This document shows, one piece after another, positions 48,586 to 60,130 of a DNA stretch of 64,000 nucleotides (its first letter is position 1; every line of letters begins with the position of its first letter). The notes beneath the pieces are model-generated. The model ran no database searches and was not told where the DNA came from. It saw nothing but the letters and a program-made list of their open reading frames with translations. The position numbers were made by a program, and so were the translations under genes. The stretch is from Nissolia schottii (Eukaryota; Streptophyta; Magnoliopsida; Fabales; Fabaceae): assembly GCA_003254905.1 (NCBI GenBank), contig QANU01075037.1, positions 579,121-643,120 on the forward strand, given 5' to 3'.

Positions 48586-51079
48586 AATTAATAGCCAAAC
48601 TATCTGCAAGGAAAACAGAGAATAGTGATGCTTATGGGAAAAAAAAATTGGTTTCATCTGCACAGGCAGGTTGAGGTTGCAAGCTCTTGCAAAATGGTAT
48701 GTGCAACCTATATCATTCTCTGCTAATTCATTGTATTGATATACCTCTGCAAATATCCAAGCTGAGTCTCGAATATCCAAACTGAGCTCGCCAAATGGAA
48801 CTTCTATTTTGATAACCCATTATAAATGGAAAATAAGAAAAGAAAGCTAGAACTCAAAAGGCTCATCCCTTTCTGTTGTCCGGCAATTTGGTAGCCATAG
48901 GAAGTGAAGTTATTTACAATGATTATATCTATGTCTGGTTGGCAGTTGAACTCTGTTTATCATTTGTAATCACTAACTGGTATGATTGTAATTATCTGAT
49001 CCAAAATTTTGTTTTCTATGAGCATGGTTCGGGTATTAATTGCACCTTTTCTAATAATATGTTACAGATATCAATAACACAGACCACCTTTTGGCATATC
49101 CTGCGAGTGTACTAACCTATGTGACCCTCTGACTTTCTACGGCCATTAACTTAAGCCGGTAGGGTGGAAGAGCTTCTCTCATTGCAATCCACCCTTGGTA
49201 TTAGCCTGTATCACTGAAATGCTTCAGATGTTTGTATGTGATGATGTATGCATGTCATGGGAATTTTTTCTTCCAATGATACCTCTTTCTTGAATCTGTT
49301 CGTAATATAAAGTTTTATCGTCACTTGTTATTTTCTATGATGCTCCCCTTCTGTGATAGCTCCTATTTTGGAAGTATCAAATGTAATCCATAGCACGACA
49401 TACAACTGTACAAGGGATTGTTCTTTGAATAATTGAGATTCTGCTATCTTCAACACAATGCAAACGTTTGCCGTGTAACCGAATTTGAGTAATGACTGCT
49501 ATATCTTTATTTTATGTATTTGAGTGAGATTCACATATACAGTGTTGGATTTGGAATGATCATTGATCACTACAACTTATTCTGATAGAAATTTGGTTAT
49601 TTCTTTACATCATGATACACCATGGTTTACATCATGATAGAAATTAAGGCCATTACACGCACAGAATGCAATCAAGATAATTGATGTGAAAGATAACTAT
49701 TTTTGCTAATACGATGTACTAACAATGAAATTAATTTATACACACGGTTCAACAAATATGCTTCTAATGAATATATGACGGGAACTGATTTAAGCTTGAC
49801 TTAATTTATTGAACCATAAACCATCGTCTAATTGGACCAATTTTTAAACATTGCCACACGGAAATGGTAAATGGTTAACTTTCTGCATCATTTAATGAGG
49901 ACAATTTTATTTGTTTGCCCTTGTATATACTAAATTTAGTCACGCCAAATGTGCGGGTAAAAGATAATAGATGCTACTTTAATAATGTAAAATTTAATAA
50001 ATTGTTGTGATATATAAAATAATTATAGTGTCAATTTTATAATGTGTCTTAATAATGAGTCAATATATTTATCAATGATGATTTTCTTGTAAATTTTCAT
50101 CATTAAATTCTTATTTTTAGCCTCAATATTACTTTTTAAAACTCAACTTTTTTAAGTATGATAAAATAGAAGCAACATATTCCTACTTACATCCAAACTT
50201 TTTATAAGTATCTACAAGACTAAATAAAATTGTGATGTGATATATTATTTTCTGTAACAATTATAGATAGAATATATATTAGACAAAAGGTTAGGAACAA
50301 AAAATTGACGCTATATATTCTCATATTTTACTTTGGGAACCTCCTTATGATCGGAAGTGTCTCTTTGTGGCATAGATGAGTGTATGTAAACATGCGGTTA
50401 AGAACTTTATTTGTATCCTTATGGGTTAACATGCTAGAGATGATTCAAACGATAGAATTTTAGTTAAGTTAATGATGTAAGTCTCTTAATATTCATGGAA
50501 GGGAGATTCTAAACAACAATGAGTGTTGGAGGGATATACTTATCTTGTGGGTGATTAAATAAGAAAGAAGATGAATTTGATAGAATCTTTGATATAACCA
50601 TAAGAGAATTACACCATTGATTGGCATAGTTGATGGCATTGAATTGATTGTGCAATTAAATTCATTAATTAACAACTTAAAGAGTGGTCCACTGCAACTA
50701 TATTGTGGTAACGAGTGACAATGTCAAGACAAAAGAGGGTTTGGAATGTAGAGAGAGGAATATGTGAGAGTGACACCTCAACAAAAATGCTGACATGACT
50801 AGAGTATAGAATGGTGTATTCGATTTATGACAATGTAAAAAGACTTGCACTCTTAGCACATAATGATTAAACTAATTTGAGATTTCCATATTACATTTAA
50901 CATTGTAACATACATTATTTTTCTTATTTTTTTTATTGATTAGGTTGTAAATATCTATTACAAGAATGAAATATTAGAGCTGTCATATTTACAAATGAGA
51001 ATTAGTGTTTTAACCCTTGAGGTGAACACCCAAGACACCATAGAGAGCGAGAAAAGAGAATTTTTTTTTCCAAAAAGAA
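48586..51079. other. PNPase 3' region and gene-free spacer
   Basis: The first several hundred bases should be the PNPase 3' untranslated region. AATAAA-like signals are diffuse, so no polyadenylation site can be fixed. Beyond about 49.4 kb the sequence is AT-rich and I recognise no gene. Confidence 0.4.
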
Positions 51080-52979
51080 CACTACTACAAAAACATTGAA
51101 TATCGGCGAATTTGTATGAATTATTGACAGAATTTAAAGGTTTTGGCGGATTTTGCTTCGGATACTATCCGTTGGTAATGAGCTCGTCGGTAACTACATA
51201 TCGATGGATAAGGAATCCACCAATAATTAGCGGCAGATATATCTACTGGTAATACGTGTCTGAAATGACGCATTTTAGAATGGTTACCGATGGATATATC
51301 AGTCGGAAAACCCAAAAAAAAAATAAAAAATAAAAAGCTAATAAATATATAAAAATATATAACATAATTAATTAATACACAAATAAAAATAAATATTATT
51401 ATTAATCAACACAACCAAGATACATTAATTCAAAACATATCCTTTGTTAAAAAAAAAACCATAAAACCTTACATTATTCTCTACCCTACGACTAATAAAT
51501 AAAACCTAATTCGATATTAGCATTATTATTGCCATAGGCTTGGTCATCTGCAGGCGTCTTTTGTTGGCAGAGGATTCCCTACCCTATGATTAGAAAACAA
51601 AACGTAATTTAATCTTACAATAGACATTACATTATTATTGCCAGAGGCTTAGTCATCTATTGACAGAGGATTTCCTACCACCAAAGACCTAATCATCTTG
51701 GGCAATGGGTAATTGTCTATTGATAGATCTACGGTAAAACCCCAAAACTACTAAACTCTAATTTGATGATAGCAGGCCATCTTTGGTGGAGAACGATTCT
51801 CTCTCTGCGCATTCAGACTATAAATCCTTTCAAGGACAACAATTTGATGTTCGAGATCATCCACAAACGATGGCCATGACCGTGAGGGAGGTGCCTTTGA
51901 ACATGGAGGTGCCTCTGAACGTGGAGGTGGAAATCCATTTGGAGGCTGATCACTTTTGTCAGTCATATCCTAAAATAAATGTAAATACTCCTAAATATAC
52001 TCAAATCCTAAAACCTAACGCAAATTCAAAATATACTCAAGTTAACATAAACCTAACATAAATCCTAAAACAAATTAGTCCTAAATATACTCAAGCTAAC
52101 ATAAACCTAACACAAATCCTAACCCTAAAGTATACTAAAATCATCTATGAACAGACTCATAAATCATAGATAAAAAATCATAATAACACAATAGCAGTCT
52201 CAAAATACAATCAATCAAATTTAGTGAAAATAAAATAAAATAAAGAAAAAGACTAACAATGATTGTGGTAGGGGCATGGCGGTTGGTGGCAGAGTTGGTG
52301 ACGGTGGTAAGGGTGTACCAGATTTGGCAATAGTGGGGCGTGGCTATGCTGGGCCATGCTATGGTGGTGGCGGCGACAGTAGGGCGTGGCGGATTCACGA
52401 ATAGGGGTATGGGGGCGGCGAATTAGGAGAGTGGGTGGTGGAAAGAGGGAGAGAGTGGGAGGTGGAAAGAATAGAGAAAATGAGGTACAAGAGATTCACG
52501 TATTTAAGGACCTGATGGCCTTTACTGGCAGATAAATTTGTCGGTAAACATTCAAAATCTGTTGATAATCCCAACAATGAAACACATCGTTTCATTTGGG
52601 CGAGAAATATCCTACTTAATGAAAATTGAACACCAAAAGATAAATTCGCTGCTACTTTGAAATATCCGTTGATAACAACTAAACCCTAAACCCTAACATT
52701 AAACGAATACCTAGAGAAATTGAATGAACTCTCATTGATAAGAAAAATAATGTCATATTAATAAGCAATTACATGTATCTACATTGTATAAAATTTTCTA
52801 TGTATATTTTTATCATCCTTTTACACACAAACTAATAATTAACCGCAAAATAATATATTACAAAACCATGAGCTTCTACGTTAACATTATTGAAAAAGGC
52901 CTTTATCAACGGATATTGTACTTAAAATCTTCTGGTAACACAGTAATATCTGCCAATATTCATCAAATTTCTAGTAGTG
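51080..52979. mobile_element. Non-autonomous CACTA transposon (1.9 kb)
   Basis: The element begins CACTACTACAAAAAC and ends TTTCTAGTAGTG, the inverted termini of CACTA (En/Spm) elements. A 3-bp target duplication, GAA, lies on both sides (51077-51079 and 52980-52982). Both subterminal regions carry repeated ATATCCGTTGGTAA or CAACGGATAT-like motifs in both orientations, as expected for transposase-binding repeats. Internal frames are short, and no transposase is visible. Internal repeats near 51530-51690 (TTATTATTGCC...GGCTT) are also seen. Confidence 0.92.
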
Positions 52980-53393
52980 GAAAAAAAGTGAAGTAAATCA
53001 TGAAGAGGGAATAAGTGGAAGGTTTTTTAGTGCCCTTTTTAGTTTACAAATAACATAGCTTGATACAAATTAGCATGCATGTAATTGTTACTTTTTCTTT
53101 AATCAAAAAATCAAATACCTGTATAATTAGTCACTCAATTAATTTTAGTACAACACTATCACTTTAATTGTTATATAAATTTTGCAATTTACAGAAGCGA
53201 AGTTTCGCGGCTTAGCTTTCACAATGGCAAAATTTGTCTAGCTTCAGTCTCTATTACATGAATGCATGTCTCTTGTTATGCTCTACCCACTATATTTTGT
53301 GACAACGTAAGTGCTATAATGTTAATTGTCAATCCTATCTTACATCAGTGTAATAAATACATTAAAATTGATCTTTATTTTGTTTGAGACAGG

Positions 53394-53531
53394 GTTATTC
53401 AGAAACAAATCTTTGTGCAACATATTCCAATTATCGAACAGGTTGCTGATCTTCTTATCAAGTCTATTTTTGAAGCATCATTTCTACGCTTCCACGAAAA
53501 ACTTAAAGTCTCCTCCAAGCTATTGAGTTTT
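53394..53531 (+). pseudogene. C-terminal end of a copia RNase H
   Basis: One frame reads IFVQHIPIIEQVADLLIKS and continues into a KLKVSS-like ending. It matches the typical C-terminus of Ty1/copia polyproteins (VQHIPTxxQVADILTK). The rest of the polyprotein is missing upstream. It is directly followed by a purine tract and an LTR-like sequence. Confidence 0.75.
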
Positions 53532-53543
53532 AGGGGGATAATA

Positions 53544-53754
53544 TGTACCTAATGGTTAGTTAAGTTAGTTAAGCAATCATTAAGTAGTTATTGTTAGTTA
53601 GTTATCACAGCTCATAGTTTGTTATAGTTATTAGTATATTCTGTTATAGTTCTCATCTTATTAAGATATGTATATAAGCATTGTAATCCAATTCTAATTC
53701 ACTCAATACAATTTATACATTTCATCATTGAGATTTCTTATTTTCTGTTCAACA
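53544..53754 (+). repeat. Copia 3' LTR remnant
   Basis: After the tract TTTAGGGGGA (about 53530-53539) the sequence TGTACCTAATGG opens a repeat. It contains a TATA-like site (GTATATAAGCATTGTAATCC, near 53671) and ends near TGTTCAACA. The order RNase H end, purine tract, LTR fits a truncated copia element. It lies about 1.1 kb upstream of the reductase start. Confidence 0.65.
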
Positions 53755-54690
53755 TAATGTTTGTTCAATATTGCGTGATAGGGTGAGATACTGTATAGTA
53801 GATCTCCTTTTCTACTCAGCCATTTAATCACGAGAATTATTCTTTATCCAGTCATGTTACATTTAAAAAAAAAACTTAATATAGTAAAAAAAAAAAAATT
53901 TATTTATGATTGTGTTGATAATTTATAAATTGAGTTTCCAATAACTATATGAAAAGGTGTTTGAAAAATTGAATGGAAATCTTATTTTTATTCATTTGTT
54001 GTGGTTTTCTTTATAAATAACACTTTTTTTATTATTTATTAATTGTTTGGAGTCTTAATTTTATATTGTTTACTGGTAAAAAAAAAATTCTTTCTAAATT
54101 TGTAGATGGTAGTGGGATGTAAAAAAACTATGTTTATTATTTTTATTTTTTTAACTAAAATTATGTAAATTCTTTTGCGCGTGTGTATACATGTATTAAA
54201 TAATATTTAGTTTTCCTTTTAAATAATGATGCTTATGATTATTTATTGGAATTATCTTTTCAAAAACTATTTTTAAAATTTTAAAATATTGAGATAACAG
54301 GAAAGTACACCTTTTTTGTTTTTTGACTGAGACCCACGATTTCTTTCTTATTCTGAGTCGAACACTTTCCACCAAATTGGTCGTATACGGGGACCTTCTA
54401 AATCCGAGGGTAAATCTAATTAATTTAATCAAATAGTTCAACTATAATTTATTAGTATTTGTATTATTATTTTTGAACTCAAGATAGCCTTTTAAAACTT
54501 TTGAAAATTACCAACGGGGGTTGGTGAGAATATATTGTTGGGCAGGAAAAATTAATATTTAAAATTATTATACTAATGTTGTGTGAATCATCTGTCATCC
54601 ACCTATAACGTAATACTCTACAGCTTGCGTTCCATGCTAACCATACCTCTAACATATATAATAATATATTTCATTGGAATCTTAGTGGAA

Positions 54691-54749
54691 TGCGTTTCGT
54701 GTGACGCTACAACCTTGACTAGGTTTGAGTGCATTTCATGTGACTCTAG
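54691..54749 (+). promoter_or_regulatory. Imperfect 20-bp direct repeat upstream of the reductase
   Basis: TGCGTTTCGTGTGACGCTAC (54691-54710) and TGCATTTCATGTGACTCTAG (54730-54749) match at 16 of 20 positions, with starts 39 bases apart. They lie 70-130 bases upstream of the start codon, in the likely promoter or leader, and each contains GTGA. No function is shown. Confidence 0.45.
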
Positions 54750-54821
54750 TCCTACATAAGACCAAAGTACAAGACAAGGGCTAAAAATCTAAACCTCCAA
54801 GAGACTAAAAGAAAGATAAAG

Positions 54822-57800
54822 ATGCCTGAATTCTGCGTAACAGGGGGTACCGGGTTCATAGCAGCTTACCTGATCAAAGCCTTACTAGAAAAGGGTCACA
54901 CGGTGAGGACCACTGTGAGAAACCCAGGTGTGTTATAATGAAAGAGCCTTTTAATTCTAAGATTTGATGCTTTTTCTTGCTATTAATTAATTATTCTATC
55001 TTTTGTGTTTATCTTTGTTACCCTTGTCATTCGTGCAAATCTTTTATTATTAGATGATGTAGAGAAGGTTGGTTTTCTCCGAGAACTAAGTGGAGCTAAA
55101 GATAGATTAAAGATATTGAAAGCTGATTTGTTGTTGGAAGGGAGTTTTGATGAGGCAGTGTTAGGGGTTGATGGTGTCTTTCATACAGCATCTCCTGTGC
55201 TTGTTCCTTATGATGACAACGTCCAAGTATGCCGGCTTTAGCTTCATCTTTATACCCAATATTTGCGTGTAAACCTTCAAATTCATCCCCGAGGTTGTCA
55301 AAGTTAGTTAAGTTCATCCTAAGATTATGAAAACGGTCATATTAGCCCATGTGGTTGCCAAAAATTGGTCAAGTTAGTTCCTGAGAGAAACTAATTTCAC
55401 CAATGTCAAAGGACTAACTTGATCAATTTTTTCAATATCAGAGACTAATATGATTGTTTCTATAACCTAGAGACGAACTTGACTAGTTTTAAAATGATTG
55501 AGTGTGGTCTGCAATTTAAAACACTAAAATGATAATAAAATATATATATAGTGATGTAAGTAGTTTACAATGATTGAGTTTTGAAGAATGGTTAAGTAAA
55601 CTTTTCTCATTGACATGGGAAGGAGTTTTCTAATCTTAGTTCATATAAGTAGTCACATAGGGCTATTGCTGTCTTGAAGCGTTGAGGCAAATTAAGAAAT
55701 CACGTAGAAACCAAGAGTTGGTATATCTTAGTTGGCAGGCACATCTTTCTTCTTTAATAAAAGTTCCTAATGAAAAGGAACTTCAATTCATCTGAAGATT
55801 TGAAATGAATGTGTTGCAGGCAACTTTAATTGATCCTTGTGTAAAAGGAACTCTGAATGTGCTCAACTCTTGCATAAAAGCAAATGTGAGACGTGTGGTG
55901 CTAACCTCATCTTGCTCTTCCATAAGGTATCGTTATGATGTGCAACAAGTGTCTCCTCTTAATGACTATCATTGGAGTGATCCAGAGTACTGCAAACACT
56001 ACAACGTAATAATACTTATTCTAGTATATATATTATGATTTTTGAAGTAATGTTACCTTGTATAGTTTATATTCTACCAAAATTCTGTGAATATGCAGTT
56101 ATGGTATGCATATGCAAAGACTATAGGGGAGAGAGAGGCTTGGAAGATAGCAAAGGAAAGTGGAATGGATCTAGTTGTGGTTAACCCCTCTTTTGTTGTT
56201 GGTCCCTTGCTTGCACCACAACCAACCAGTACATTGCTCCTGATACTAAGCATAGTTAAAGGTTCGTATTATTTTTTTTTTCATAGCATTGTCAAAGATA
56301 TATATATATATTCTCATAGAAAAAAGTTGTGTACATCATTTTCTACCATCATATTAAATGCACATTTTTTCCTCCTCTTTCTGACTCTCCCTCACTCTCT
56401 CAAACTCCTCTTCTTCTTCTTCCCCTATTTTTTTTCCTCTTCTCTCCTCACTCTTCATTATTTTTATCTTCTAAGTTTTTTTTTCTTCATTTTATCACAA
56501 ACGTTTTTTCCTCTTCATTTTTTCAGTTTTTCTAATTCGTTTTTTTCATTTATCACACACACTATTTTGATATAATTTTTTCTTCTTCGTTTTCTTCTTC
56601 TTTGCAAGAGTACTATATGAATCTCATAGTTTTCATTTTCGTATTCATTTGTGCAGTTTTTTAGTTTTTTTGATTGTTAAAAAGTTTGTTCATGCATGCA
56701 TAAAAGTTTGTGCATTATTGTTCAAAAGCTTATGCACATGAGCACCAAAGTTTTCTTATTCGTATTCGTTTTCATTTCTATCAAATTTGTTTTTGGTTGT
56801 TCAAAAGTTTATTTTGTGTGTAGAAAAGTTTGTGGACGTTAGTTTAAAATTTTGTGTATCTGCTTTAAAATGTTTGTGCGTGGTAGAAAGTGAGTCCACG
56901 TGCTTAGAATATGAGTGAAGAACAAGAGAAAATGTGATAATTACTTTTTACTATTTAATAGATTGTAGATCCAATCTAATTTAGTTTCATGTGTAAAAAA
57001 TATTTGTACATGTGCATAGAAAAAATTTATGTATTTGTATACAAAAGTTTATGCATTTAGCATTGCTACCATATGGGTGGCTGTACGGTGATAGCAAACC
57101 CACTGTACACTTAGTATTACTAATTATCGTATTATATGAGTGCTACACGGTTGGTGCCAATATATTTTTTAGTTAGTAGTTTATACTTCACTTTTTTTTT
57201 AAATTTAATTGTTACGGACAAGTAATATAAAATTTTTTATACTATCATTTAATCAAATTATTTTATATACATGAATTTTTAGTAATAAGTGAGAGCGTCA
57301 ACTATTTTTAATTTTATAACACGATTTAATTAGATTACTTTATTGTGTAAAAAAAACTTCTAATTTTTTCAATTCTTAGATTTTAAAGAGAAAAAATAAC
57401 TTGGTCACACAAACAAAAAATATGATCTCTTATGTATGAATTTACTTATATTTTTCTACCATATATATATATATATATATATATATAGGTTATCGGGTAT
57501 GTATTAAAAAATAATTGTTTTAAAGATTTTACATAATTTTCTTATCAAATTGCTGGTGACATATCCTTAACTAGGTTTGAAAGGAGAATATCCAAACACA
57601 ACAGTGGGTTTTGTGCACATTACCGACGTGGTAGCTGCTCACTTATTGGCTATGGACGAGCCCAAAGCATCTGGCAGGCTAATTTGTTCAAGCACAGTAG
57701 CTCATTGGTCGCAAATTATTGAAATGCTTAAGGCCAAATATCCTTCCTATCCATTTGAAAACAAGTGTGTTAAATCATGCTATCAACTTAATTATAAACC

Positions 57801-58303
57801 TTGGTTTGCTATAAATTAAATGATTTAATTATTATGGCAAAAAATGGCAATCCTTTTGATGGTTTACACCCTAAATTCCAAGATTGTTAAAGTTGATATT
57901 TTATGTAAGATCGAAAAAACAAAATAAAATTATAAAACGTAAAATCGTAAAACAATTTAAATTGTATGATTGTTTAATATAACTGAAAGTAGTGTGATTA
58001 GTTGACCTCTTAAAAATTATAAAACCATAAGATTTTAAGATTTTCTTAGTTTTCTATGAATTAAATGGTTTAACTATTTTGGCAAAACACGGTCATCCTT
58101 TTGATGGTTTAAAATTGATTTGTGCTTTGTTTGTCTTGTTTGATCATGGTATTAATTACAGATGCAACAGCATGGAAGGAGATAACAACCCACATACCAT
58201 GGACACAACTAAAATTACTCAGCTGGGGCTTCCTCCATTCAAAACCCTTGAACAAATGTTTGATGATTGCATCCAAAGCTTTCAAGACAAGGGCTTCCTA
58301 TGA
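54822..58303 (+). CDS. TKPR2: Tetraketide alpha-pyrone reductase 2-like (DFR/CCR superfamily)
   Basis: Six exons, all GT-AG and in phase, encode 319 residues: 54822-54927, 55054-55226, 55820-56005, 56099-56261, 57575-57764 and 58162-58303 (TGA). Residues 6-14 (VTGGTGFIA) form the Rossmann NADPH-binding glycine motif. TSSCSS at 122-127 provides the catalytic serine region. Y158 and K162 form the YxxxK pair of the extended short-chain dehydrogenases. The protein most resembles Arabidopsis TKPR2 (CCRL6, about 320 residues) from end to end, including the SSIRYR and WSDPEYCK segments and the C-terminal KGFL. TKPR2 reduces the tetraketide alpha-pyrones made by anther-specific polyketide synthases, a step in sporopollenin precursor synthesis in the tapetum. 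Other cinnamoyl-CoA reductase-like functions cannot be excluded. The gene appears intact. Confidence 0.93.
55258..55500. mobile_element. MITE-like palindromic element in reductase intron 2
   Basis: The arm at about 55304-55348 (TTAGTTAAGTTCATCCTAAG...) faces 55441-55486 (reverse CTAGTCAAGTTCGTCTCTAG...). A second, inner pair faces around 55370-55425. The ends and target duplication are not clear. There is no coding capacity. Confidence 0.55.
57462..57487. repeat. (AT)n microsatellite
   Basis: A pure AT dinucleotide run in reductase intron 4, about 90 bases before exon 5. Confidence 0.9.
57812..58111 (+). repeat. Diverged duplication inside reductase intron 5
   Basis: A segment of about 55 bases at 57812-57867 (with ATCCTTTTGATGGTTTA) recurs at 58057-58111 at roughly 80 percent identity, offset by about 245 bases. 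Much of intron 5 may therefore be an old tandem duplication. Confidence 0.6.
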
Positions 58304-59780
58304 CATCTATGATAATCTATGTTTCTTTTCATGTGCTTGTGAGGCCTTTCGGTGGGATTATCCAAATAAAGACGCAATAAATTTTTTATTCAAAATGGAG
58401 AAACTAAAAGTACCATGTATCATTTTATCTATGCACCTTCTCTCATTATTTGAAGTTTTATTCCAATCGCATTGCTGATCAATAGATCCTATGTTATGCT
58501 TTAATTTGTTTTTATGGTCAGAGAGGGATGACCATAGTAACTAAATATATGGTTCCTATTATTCATTTTGATTTAGTATTTTGTTACCCATACCTGTATC
58601 ACAAGTATCTATTACCCGATATTTATAGGGATTTGAATATCCGTAGATATTTATAGGTATTTGTCAAAAAATTTATTTAAAAAAAATCATTACTAACAAT
58701 TATAATATAGTATGATACTACTAATGTACTATTTACACATTACAATTTAAATTAATTAAATACTCGATAAAAATTCTATAGTATTTTTCATAATAAGGGT
58801 TTATTTTGTTTTTTGTTTTATATATATATTTTAAAATGAAGAAATAAGATTTCTAATTTTATATCTTTATATAATTGGGAATCATATTTTATGTATTAAC
58901 GAGTATTTAGTGAGTATCCATGAGTTGAATACTTCAAACTCGATTCCCGTCCTTATTAATAAGCAGGAATAGATATTCATCTCCGTAGGTATGAAATTAG
59001 TCCCCATACTTATACTTGTTGTATGTAATATTTATGGATATCCGAGTTCGTGGCATAGATGAAGTCTTGAACCAAACAAATATGGTTGTTACCCACCCTA
59101 AATCATGTTTTACTAATAAATAGTATTGCAGGGATTACTGAACAATTTTCAAAGGATTTTTAGTTATGTAATAGGATTGAAAAAAAAAATCTCTCCAACT
59201 TTATATCTCTCAATCATGAAGTGAGAAAACTTTTTGAAGAAAGAGAATGATGATCAATATTCAATTTTTTTTGGAGATTTAGTCATGTAAGTGAGATTTT
59301 ATAAATAAATTGTACTCGACTACGTAAACTTATTATAGAAAATATATGATGTCTTTTTAGAGAGTGGCTGCCACATCCTAATAGACTAATGCCAAGCCCT
59401 CTTATTCAGAATTTGTTTGATATTCCTAAAATATCCTTACGTTAAAATTATGTTAATCATTTATCTATTGTGACACTTATCTACTTTCTCTTATCCTATT
59501 TTTTTAAAAGTTCGCAATTTTTTTTGTTATACGATTAAGGTGTCCGTCGATGCGAGATCAATAATTTATCTCTTTGCTAGCTCAACCATTTACGAGTATT
59601 GTTTAATATTTTTCTTATTTAGTTTTTAGCATATAATTATTCATATGTCTATAAATTTATATATTTTATTATATTTCAGTTCAACTCTGGTTCAATGCTT
59701 AGTCGATTTTGTGAACCTTAGTTATAATAGGAAAGATTGCTTGATTACTAATGGTAATATATTTTCAATAGAGTTGTGTT
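58304..59780. other. AT-rich gene-free spacer
   Basis: This is the region downstream of the reductase. The start should be its 3' untranslated region. The rest is AT-rich, and I see neither a gene nor a clear mobile element. Confidence 0.4.
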
Positions 59781-59784
59781 ACAG

Positions 59785-60130
59785 ACTGGGCCTTGGAGGC
59801 CCACCCCTCGAGTCCGACCCCTCCGCGGATCCATACAGTGACCCGACGCTTGATACACAGCGAGAATCACTTCACGCGGTCACCGCCTGACTTCAAGCCC
59901 GAGATGGCCCCCCCTCAGCAGAAATCACGCTGTGACCACCGACCACCCAGGTATTTAACTCGGGTCAGTTCACCAGGTATTCTCAAGACTCACACTTTAC
60001 CCTAGCATCCCGAACCTTTACTGACTTAAGTTTCGGAGTCCTTGCAGGTACCCACTCTGGCCAACCACCATACTCCGTGGAGCTCCAAGATCCAATTTGT
60101 ACCCCTTCGGTACAAGTTGTAATCTTTTAT
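59785..60130 (+). repeat. GC-rich island resembling a Ty3/gypsy (Tat/Ogre-type) LTR
   Basis: This GC-rich block stands out sharply from its AT-rich flanks. It contains ACTGACTTAAGTTTCGGAGT followed by CCTTGCAGGTACCCAC. A very similar order (ACTTGAGCGTCGGAGT, then TTTGCAGGTACC) is, from memory, typical of LTRs of legume Ogre/Tat elements. Short frames exist but look non-coding. No second LTR or internal region is present. Confidence 0.5.

Noticed and set aside
48876-49115. 79-codon frame downstream of PNPase
   Set aside because: No homology or splice context; it falls in the likely 3' untranslated region.
57765-57819. Extension of reductase exon 5 past ENK
   Set aside because: The frame stops soon after. 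Splicing at AACAA|GTGTGT to 58162 restores the conserved family C-terminus.
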